From positions 62,001-126,000 of the forward strand of contig DASREE010000017.1 of the NCBI GenBank assembly GCA_035652235.1: a DNA stretch of 64,000 nt. The letters run 5' to 3'. Within the stretch, counting starts at the first letter, position 1. Each line of letters starts with the position of its first letter. Position numbers and translations under genes: made by a program. The DNA is from PALSA-612 sp035652235 (GTDB lineage: Bacteria > Actinomycetota > Thermoleophilia > Gaiellales > Gaiellaceae). Of this stretch, positions 42,772-48,596 are shown one piece after another. The notes beneath the pieces are model-generated. The model saw nothing but the letters and a program-made list of their open reading frames with translations, did no database searches and had not been told where the DNA came from.

Positions 42772-43541
42772 CGTGGCACCACCTTGAGGGTGACGAGCAG
42801 AGCCAGGCCGATGAGCACGAAGAGGGCGCCGATCGCGAGCGCGGTGTCGAAGTTGCGCGCGAGCTCGGCGTAGATGGCGAGCGGCAGCGTCTGGGTCACC
42901 CCCTGGAAGCTGCCGGCGAAGATGATTGTGGCGCCGAACTCGCCGAGCCCGCGCGCGAGCGCGAGGGCGGAGCTCGCGCCGAGCCCGCCGAGCGCGAGCG
43001 GCAGCGCGACGCGGATGAAGACGCGGGCCGGCCCGGCGCCGAGCGTGCGCGCCGCCTCCAGCAAGGCGCGATCGACCGTCTCGAACGCGGCGACCGCCCC
43101 GCGCAGGTAGAAGGGCGCCTCGACGAAGGCGACTGCGAGGACGACCGCCGTCTGCGTCAGCGGGATGCGGACGCCGATCGCGTCGAGAGTGCCGCCGAGG
43201 AGGCCGAAGCGCCCGAAGGCGGCGAAGAGCGCGATGCCCGCGACGGCCGGGGGCAGGATGAGCGGCAGCTCGACGACGGCGAGCACGAGCGAGCGCCCGT
43301 GGAAGGCACGAGTGGCGAGGAGGTAGGCCGCCGGCGTGCAGAGAGCCAGCACGAGGGCGTGGGCGATCGCGCTCGTCTTCAGGCTGACGAGGAGCGCGTC
43401 GACCGCGACCGGGTTGGCGAGCTGGCCGAACAGCGCGCCCGGGGAGACGCGCAGGAAGAGCGCCGCGAGCGGCAGCACGAGGAAGCCGAGCGAGACGGTC
43501 GCCGCCGCGAACAGCACCGCGAGGAAGAGCGTGCGCCTCAC
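42714..43541 (-). CDS. modB: Molybdate ABC transporter permease
   Basis: Permease of the molybdate-type importer, 275 residues with five or six helices. The conserved LVLAVVELPLILPPAVAGIA (about 87-106) is the ModB/CysT family hallmark, and the EAA loop is DRALLEAARTLGAGPARVFI near 160-180, with ALARGLGEFGATIIFAG after it. The binding protein ModA is not found within the window; the gene upstream is the TOBE regulator. Tungstate specificity cannot be excluded. Confidence 0.9.
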   Translation of the reverse strand: MRRTLFLAVLFAAATVSLGFLVLPLAALFLRVSPGALFGQLANPVAVDALLVSLKTSAIAHALVLALCTPAAYLLATRAFHGRSLVLAVVELPLILPPAVAGIALFAAFGRFGLLGGTLDAIGVRIPLTQTAVVLAVAFVEAPFYLRGAVAAFETVDRALLEAARTLGAGPARVFIRVALPLALGGLGASSALALARGLGEFGATIIFAGSFQGVTQTLPLAIYAELARNFDTALAIGALFVLIGLALLVTLKVVPRWTRSTSTSLFPSAPSVSS

Positions 43542-43590
43542 GCCCGGCCGCGGGCGGTGCGCAGGCGTGCGGGCGGTCCGGGCCGGCGCC

Positions 43591-43971
43591 TCACCGCTCC
43601 ACCATCACGGAAGTCGCCTTGACGACCGCGGCGGCGCTCGCGCCGGGCTTCAGCCCGAGCTCCTCGGCCGACTCGCGGGTGATGATCGCCACGACGTGCG
43701 CCGGCTCGGTCACCTCGATCTCGACCCGCGCCAGCAGGCCATCCGTCTCGACCGCGCGCACGACGCCTCGGAAGTGGTTGCGGGCGCTGAGCACCGGCGG
43801 CTCGTCGTGGCCGCGCAGCCGCTCGATCTCGCTCGCCGGCACGAGGCGCCGGTTGGCGCGGTCGCGTGTCGTCCGCAGGCGGCCCTCGCGGTCCCAGCGC
43901 CGGAGCGTGTCGAGGCTGATGCCGAGCGCCCGGGCAGCCTCGGCGGCGGTGTACTCGTCTTTCCTAGGCAA
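43591..43971 (-). CDS. HTH-TOBE molybdate-responsive regulator
   Basis: A 126-residue protein: an N-terminal MerR/excisionase-like helix-turn-helix (EYTAAEAARALGISLDTLRRWDREG near 6-30, in two adjoining blocks) followed by a single Mop/TOBE domain (ARNHFRGVVRAVETDGLLARVE, KPGASAAAVVKATSVMV) that would bind molybdate. It heads the modBC genes and is their likely sensor-regulator. The TTG start at 43971 lies inside a 21-base inverted repeat, indicating autoregulation; a TACTCT hexamer nine bases before the TTG may be the -10 of a leaderless transcript. Confidence 0.88.
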   Translation of the reverse strand: MPRKDEYTAAEAARALGISLDTLRRWDREGRLRTTRDRANRRLVPASEIERLRGHDEPPVLSARNHFRGVVRAVETDGLLARVEIEVTEPAHVVAIITRESAEELGLKPGASAAAVVKATSVMVER

Positions 43972-43981
43972 CGCCTAGGAA
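43961..43981. promoter_or_regulatory. Perfect inverted repeat over the regulator start codon (likely operator)
   Basis: TTCCTAGGC and GCCTAGGAA flank AAC, giving nine-base perfect arms. The repeat covers the TTG start codon and lies directly downstream of the candidate -10 TACTCT on the minus strand, an ideal position for repression by the HTH-TOBE protein. Confidence 0.6.
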
Positions 43982-44044
43982 GAGTACCGTGTCCCCGCCT
44001 CCCGGCAACCCCGTCCGCGTCCGGCACGGCGGCGTCCGGGCGCG

Positions 44045-45274
44045 TCAGGCGACCGACGGGACCTCCCGCCGCCGCTCGACGGTCCCGCGCACTGCCGACG
44101 CTCCGGCGGCCGCGGCCACGACGGAGACGGCGGCGAAGAAGTACCACGCGGCGTCCTCACCGTACTGGCCGAGGAGCAGCAGGCCGGTGAACGGCCCGAG
44201 CGCGAAGCCCACGGCCGCCGTGCTGCCGAACGCGCCCATGTAGGCGCCGCGGAGGTCGCGGGGGGCGAGCGCCGCCGCGATCGCCTGCGACGTCGGCACC
44301 CAGAGCATCTCGCCCACGACGAAGACGACCATGACGAGCACGAACATGGCGACCGAGCCGTTGACGAGGAGGAGCAGGAAGGAGCCGCCCATGAGCAGCA
44401 TCGCCGTCACCAGCTTCGGTCCGCGCGGGTAGCGCTCGACCGCCCGCGTCACGCGCAGCTGGAGGAGCGTCACGAGCAGCGGGTTGATGACGACGACGAA
44501 CCCCCACGTCGACGGCGCCATGCCGTGCACCTTCACGGCCGAGATGGGGAGCACGGTCTCGTACGCCACGTACACGAGGTAGGAGAGGGCGCCCGAGAGG
44601 AGGAAGGCGAGGAACGCCCGGTCGCGGGCGATCGCTCCGAAGGAGCCGCGTTCCGGCGGGCCGGCGGGCGTGTACGCGCCCCCTCGGGGCAGGTAGCGGT
44701 AGGCGATGACGATCGAGGCGGCGCCCATCAGCGTCACGCCGGTGAAGAGCACCGGCCAGTGGCGCCCGATCAGGAGCAGGCCGCCGATCGGCGGCCCGAA
44801 GGCGGCGCCGAGGTTGGAGGTCACGCGCACGGCCGCGTAGGCCGCCTCGTGACGCTCCGGCGGTACGAGGTCCGCGACCATCGCCTGGTCGGCGCCGGTC
44901 CCGATCGAGCCGCCGACGCCCGCCAGCGTCATCAGCCCCAGCCCGACGAGCACGTGGTGCCCGACGAAGCTGTACGAGCAGAAGACGGCCGAGAGGAGCG
45001 TCGAGCCGAGCAGGATCATCGGCCGCCGGCCGACGTGGTCGGAGACGTGCCCGCCCAGGTAGCCCGCGAGGAGGCCCGCCACCGCCGCCAGCAGGTACGC
45101 GACGCCGAGCTGCCCCGACGTGGCGCCGAGCTCCCGCACGGCCCAGATGCCGACGAAGACCCAGCCGGTGGAGAGCGCGGCCGAGGTCGCGAACGAGACG
45201 GCGAGCACCGGCCGCAGGGCACGGTCGACCTCGCCGCCCCAGACGAGCCGGAGCAGCCGCGCGAGCAGGCTCAT
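44045..45274 (-). CDS. MFS transporter (multidrug-efflux-like)
   Basis: Major facilitator with 12 predicted helices in 409 residues. The MFS motif A is GGHVSDHVGRRPMILLGS (about 73-90) between helices 2 and 3, and the proline/glycine-rich motif AAFGPPIGGLLLIG follows in helix 5, as in drug-proton antiporters. The second half carries VFVVGEMLWVPTSQAIAAAL and GSTAAVGFALGPFTGLLLLG. ATG 45274 is chosen since GGGAG precedes it; a TTG four codons earlier opens the frame. It is divergent from nothing close by and is probably monocistronic. Substrate unknown. Confidence 0.9.
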   Translation of the reverse strand: MSLLARLLRLVWGGEVDRALRPVLAVSFATSAALSTGWVFVGIWAVRELGATSGQLGVAYLLAAVAGLLAGYLGGHVSDHVGRRPMILLGSTLLSAVFCSYSFVGHHVLVGLGLMTLAGVGGSIGTGADQAMVADLVPPERHEAAYAAVRVTSNLGAAFGPPIGGLLLIGRHWPVLFTGVTLMGAASIVIAYRYLPRGGAYTPAGPPERGSFGAIARDRAFLAFLLSGALSYLVYVAYETVLPISAVKVHGMAPSTWGFVVVINPLLVTLLQLRVTRAVERYPRGPKLVTAMLLMGGSFLLLLVNGSVAMFVLVMVVFVVGEMLWVPTSQAIAAALAPRDLRGAYMGAFGSTAAVGFALGPFTGLLLLGQYGEDAAWYFFAAVSVVAAAAGASAVRGTVERRREVPSVA

Positions 45275-45607
45275 GCTCCCATCCAACCAGGACCGGCCTG
45301 TCTCGCCGCGCCTCGGCCTCCCGGCGGCGGCCGGCGGCGTCGCGGTGCGCTACCCCGCTCGAACAGGGAGCGGCGGACGGGGGCGGGCGCCGCGGAGGCG
45401 CGGGGCCGCAGCCCGCGCCTCCGGGCTATCCAGGCGACACGCGCGACCCGGCGGCGCTGCTCGCGAGCGCGGTCGGGCCCCCACCGTCCCCGGCCGCCCT
45501 CTGCCCGGTCTCCCCGTTCGGGCCGGCCGACGGGTCGTGCGTCGCGCTCATGAACGGAGCTTGCGCGCCGGAGCGCGCCGCGGCCTCCCTGGATCGGGTG
45601 GTCGGCG
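45275..45607. other. Intergenic stretch of 333 bases with a strong hairpin
   Basis: No confident gene. It includes the likely promoter of the MFS gene and a GC hairpin with 12-base perfect arms (CGGAGGCGCGGG at 45393-45404, CCCGCGCCTCCG at 45412-45423, seven-base loop), possibly a terminator for the Cys-rich protein gene but without a T run. A 41-codon minus-strand frame (ATG at 45551, stop at 45426) is Gly/Ala/Ser-rich and unrecognised; I do not call it. Confidence 0.5.
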
Positions 45608-45925
45608 TCACTCGTCCGGGTGGTCCGCGTACGCCGGCGGGCAGCCTGCGTACGCGGGCGCGACGAGATCGGAGAGCGCGAGCAGTGCCTCATCGCGCGC
45701 CGGGCCGTCGGCCTGCTCGAGACGGAGGCGCAGACCGGCGAGGTAGCGGACCAGGTCCGAGCGCTCGAGCTCCGCGCCGAGCTGCTCCAGGCTGCACCGG
45801 CCGTCCCAGAACGGACAGGCCCGCTCCGGGCACGGCTCGGCGCGGCCGAGCGTGAAGGCGAGGTGGCACTTGAGCGGCGTGCCCGGCACGGAGGGGAGTG
45901 TGGGAGCGCTCGTCCCGCCGGGCAT
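45608..45925 (-). CDS. Small Cys-rich protein of unknown function
   Basis: A 105-residue protein I do not recognise. Its N-terminal half carries four spaced cysteines, KCHLAFTLGRAEPCPERACP then WDGRCSLE, which could bind a metal or form disulfides; the rest is helical (LEQLGAELERSDLVRYLAGL, LEQADGPARDEALLALSDLV). It ends with GCPPAYADHPDE. The gene follows the VKOR gene by 20 bases in the same direction, so it may belong to the disulfide-forming operon. The ATG at 45925 has no clear ribosome site. Confidence 0.6.
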   Translation of the reverse strand: MPGGTSAPTLPSVPGTPLKCHLAFTLGRAEPCPERACPFWDGRCSLEQLGAELERSDLVRYLAGLRLRLEQADGPARDEALLALSDLVAPAYAGCPPAYADHPDE

Positions 45926-45945
45926 CGGGGCGCCCGCGGACGCCG

Positions 45946-46383
45946 TTACGAACTTCGCCGCAGCGCGGTCGCGCGCAGGCCGGCCAGGCACAGGTAGCGC
46001 CACACGGCTGCCACCGCGATGAGCGAGACGACGACGTCGCTCGCCAGGCACCACTGGCAGACGGCGTGGATGAGCGCGAGCTGCGCAACGAGCAGGTACG
46101 CGCTCACCGCCAGCGCGACGACGGCGAGCCCGACGCCGGCCGTCGCGGCCGTCACGCCGCGGAAGAGGGCGGTCGCGAACAGCGCCGCGTAGCCGACGAG
46201 GCCGAGCACCGCGACCGGGATGCCGGCGATGAGCGCGTAGCGTGACTGCTGCACCGTCTCGCACCCGCCGGTCGCGCACGCGATCGGCGCGCCCGAGTAG
46301 CGGGTGTACGTCAGATAGGCCGCGATCCCCGCGCCGGCGAGGGCGAGCACGCCGACGGCCGCACGGAGCTGTGGCTCCCTCAC
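45946..46383 (-). CDS. Vitamin K epoxide reductase (VKOR) family protein
   Basis: Membrane quinone-dependent thiol oxidase that reoxidises a periplasmic DsbA-like partner, replacing DsbB in actinobacteria. The 145 residues have four helices, the loop cysteines in ACATGGCETV (about 34-43) and the active-site CQWC near 108-111 before the last helix, all four cysteines expected of bacterial VKOR. The GTG start overlaps the stop of the DsbA-like gene (GTGA), a direct link between the oxidant and its partner. Confidence 0.93.
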   Translation of the reverse strand: MREPQLRAAVGVLALAGAGIAAYLTYTRYSGAPIACATGGCETVQQSRYALIAGIPVAVLGLVGYAALFATALFRGVTAATAGVGLAVVALAVSAYLLVAQLALIHAVCQWCLASDVVVSLIAVAAVWRYLCLAGLRATALRRSS

Positions 46384-47195
46384 CCCGCGATCAGCCGGTC
46401 GAGGAGCGCGCGGAAGCCGGCCGGGTAGAGCTGGTCGCGCGACTGGATCTGCACGAGCTGCAGCGAGCCTCCGCGCTTCCCGGCCAGGAACGTCGGCGTC
46501 TGCACCTGCGTGCCCATCACCTGCGCGGCGGCGTTCGCGCTCGCGGCGATCTGCCTCGAGGTGGCGGGCGAGGATCGCCCGGCCATCATCTTCTCCACGT
46601 CGAGGCCGGGGATGGCCTTGCCGATCGAGCGGAGCAGGTCGTCGGAGACCCAGCCGGAACCCTCCCTGCCCTGGTTCCGGTACAGGAGGTCGAGGAAGTT
46701 GAACATGCGGTTCTGCCGGCCGGCCGCGATCATCGCCCGCAGGGCATTGTCGGAGTCGGAGGTGGGGCGGATGAAGACGAGCCCCTGGAACACGATCTTC
46801 AGCTTCCCGGGCCGCACGTAGCTGCGGACGATCGTCGGGAAGGTCTCGGTCGCCCACAGGCGGCAGATCGGGCACTGGGGCTCGGCGAACTCGACCAGCG
46901 TGGCCGGCGCGTCCGGCCGTCCGAGGACGTTGCCCTTCTGCGGGATGCCCGCCAGCAGGGCGGTCGTCGCCTGCGCCCCCTCGATCCGGGAGGCAGACGA
47001 CGCGCCGCCGCCGGAGCCGGCGACGCCGATGCCGATGAGGATGCCGGCGATCGCGGCCGCGAGCGCGATCACCGCGAGGAACGTGCGTCTCGGCGTCAGC
47101 CATCCCAGCCGGCCCGCCTGGCCGCCGCTCGGACGGGAGCCCGGTCTCGCCTTCGGCGCCCGCACCGGGCGTGCGGAGGATCGGTTCCTGCTCAT
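46380..47195 (-). CDS. Membrane-anchored DsbA-like thioredoxin-fold oxidoreductase
   Basis: Forms disulfides in exported proteins. The 271 residues have a basic N-terminus, one membrane anchor (FLAVIALAAAIAGILIGIGV, about 39-58), then a DsbA-type thioredoxin fold with FAEPQCPICRLWATETFP holding the CPIC active site near residue 104, and the cis-Pro loop TQVQTPTFLAG near 230. Coupled to VKOR. ATG 47195 is chosen because TAGCCT lies seven bases upstream (leaderless pattern); an in-frame upstream start at 47231 would add 12 residues and cross that element. Confidence 0.92.
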   Translation of the reverse strand: MSRNRSSARPVRAPKARPGSRPSGGQAGRLGWLTPRRTFLAVIALAAAIAGILIGIGVAGSGGGASSASRIEGAQATTALLAGIPQKGNVLGRPDAPATLVEFAEPQCPICRLWATETFPTIVRSYVRPGKLKIVFQGLVFIRPTSDSDNALRAMIAAGRQNRMFNFLDLLYRNQGREGSGWVSDDLLRSIGKAIPGLDVEKMMAGRSSPATSRQIAASANAAAQVMGTQVQTPTFLAGKRGGSLQLVQIQSRDQLYPAGFRALLDRLIAG

Positions 47196-47202
47196 GCGGG
47201 CG

Positions 47203-47208
47203 AGGCTA
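47203..47208 (-). promoter_or_regulatory. Candidate -10 element for a leaderless transcript
   Basis: On the minus strand TAGCCT lies seven bases before the ATG at 47195 of the DsbA-like gene; no ribosome site intervenes. Confidence 0.5.
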
Positions 47209-47339
47209 GGAGCGGCGTTCGCCGCGGTCATCGGCGCCTGTACGGACCCGCTCGTCGGTAGGAACTACCGAGCGCTCGCGACGGCGGCAGACCCGCGGCG
47301 GCGGCAGGATTCCGCGCGGGCGCGTCGCACCTTCCGGAC

Positions 47340-47885
47340 GTGTGGCACGCGGTCTTCCACCTCCAGGTCACGTTCGGCGAGAAGGTGCTCCGCTCCGTGC
47401 TCGTCTACGTCTTCCTCGTCCTCGCCCTGCGGCTCGTCGGCAAGCGTGAGCTCGGCCAGGCGAACACGCTCGACCTGGTCGTCCTCCTCCTTGTCGCGAA
47501 CGCCGTCCAGAACGGGATCATCGGCAACGACGTGTCCGTGACCGGGGCCGTCGTCGGAGCGACGACCCTGTTCGTGCTGAACGAGGCGCTCAACCGGACG
47601 ACGTATGCCCTGCCGTGGGCGGCGCGGGTAATCGAGGGAGAGCCGACGATCCTGATCGAGAACGGCAAGCCGCTCGGGCGGGCGCTCTTCCGGGCGGGCA
47701 TCTCGCTGCCGGAGCTGCGGGCGATCGCGCGCAGGCAGGGCTACGCCGACCTGACCGAGGTGCACACCGCGATCCTGGAGACGAACGGCGTCATCTCCAT
47801 GTTCAAACGGGGCGAGCCGCAGGTGTACCACCCGGCCGAGGCGGGCGGCCTGCGGATCGGGAAGCGTCGCCGCGCACGCTCCTAG
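47340..47885 (+). CDS. DUF421/YetF-like membrane protein
   Basis: A 181-residue protein with two or three N-terminal helices (SVLVYVFLVLALRLVGKREL, LDLVVLLLVANAVQNGIIG, VTGAVVGATTLFVLNEAL) and a cytoplasmic C-terminal YetF domain: RVIEGEPTILIENGKPLG, RAGISLPELRAIARRQGYAD and EVHTAILETNGVISMFKR. These blocks are diagnostic of the family, whose role is unknown (spore and stress links in Bacillus relatives). GTG start six bases after a CACCTT hexamer. Single gene between the disulfide operon and the stress-protein gene. Confidence 0.92.
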   Translation: MWHAVFHLQVTFGEKVLRSVLVYVFLVLALRLVGKRELGQANTLDLVVLLLVANAVQNGIIGNDVSVTGAVVGATTLFVLNEALNRTTYALPWAARVIEGEPTILIENGKPLGRALFRAGISLPELRAIARRQGYADLTEVHTAILETNGVISMFKRGEPQVYHPAEAGGLRIGKRRRARS

Positions 47886-47940
47886 TACGACGCGGACGAG
47901 CGCCGGCCGCGCCCGCGACGGGCAGGCAGCGGCTTGCCCA

Positions 47941-48435
47941 CTACTCAGCCGCGCGCCGGCTCGCGGGCTCCTGCCCGGCGGGCGGCGCCGGAGCGCCGGG
48001 CTGCCTCGCCGGGACGACGAGCACGGGGCAGCGGGCGTGGTGGAGCACGCCGGCGGACACGCTTCCGAAGATCACGCCTTCGATGGGGCCGAAGCCGTGC
48101 GAGCCGATCACGATCAGGCGTACTCCCCGCTCGCGGGCGATGCGGACGAGCTCGTGCGCCGGAGCGCCGCGCCGGGAGACCGTCTCCGCCTTCACGCCCG
48201 CCCGCTCGGCCGCCGCCGCCGCGGCGGCGAGCGTCTCGCGCGCCCAGTCGCGCTCGGCCTCGACCAGGTCGGGCGCGACGAGCGCCTCGTAGGGAAGCCC
48301 GAAGTCGCCTCTCAGCTCGCGCCAGATGGTGGCGAAGACGAGCGTGTCGCCGGTTGCCCGGGCGAGCTCGAGCGCGACCTCGATCGCCGCGTTCGAGGGC
48401 TCGGAGCCGTCCACCGCGACCAGGATCTCGGCCAT
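47941..48435 (-). CDS. Universal stress protein (UspA family)
   Basis: A 164-residue single Usp domain. It starts ILVAVDGSEPSNAAIEVALE and ends with the ATP-binding motif VIGSHGFGPIEGVIFGSVSA (G-x2-G-x9-G-S) near 117-136, followed by VLHHARCPVLVVPA. The complete ATP loop indicates an ATP-binding Usp. The alanine/proline-rich tail is longer than usual. A hairpin (GGCTGCGG with its complement, 48491-48511) separates it from the P-type ATPase gene upstream. Such proteins support survival in hypoxia and stasis in actinobacteria. Confidence 0.92.
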   Translation of the reverse strand: MAEILVAVDGSEPSNAAIEVALELARATGDTLVFATIWRELRGDFGLPYEALVAPDLVEAERDWARETLAAAAAAAERAGVKAETVSRRGAPAHELVRIARERGVRLIVIGSHGFGPIEGVIFGSVSAGVLHHARCPVLVVPARQPGAPAPPAGQEPASRRAAE

Positions 48436-48490
48436 CGGGAGATGGTCGCAGCCGCCCGAGGCCGCGGCCATCGGTGTGCGGGCGCAGACA

Positions 48491-48511
48491 GGCTGCGGCT
48501 TTCCCGCAGCC
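48491..48511. terminator. Hairpin between P-type ATPase and stress-protein genes
   Basis: GGCTGCGG and CCGCAGCC pair perfectly around a CTTTC loop, about 86 bases after the P-type ATPase stop on the minus strand. It may end that transcript, but no T run follows, so assignment is tentative. Confidence 0.35.
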
Positions 48512-48596
48512 GCGGGCGCGCCTGCGCGAGGCCGTCGGCGCGAACCGTGGAGGGGCGGGACGGTGGAGGAAGCGCGGGAAGGCCGGAGCGGCCCGA

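Noticed and set aside
45426..45551. 41-codon minus-strand frame starting MSATHDPS
   Set aside because: Low-complexity Gly/Ala/Ser composition, no ribosome site and no recognisable similarity.
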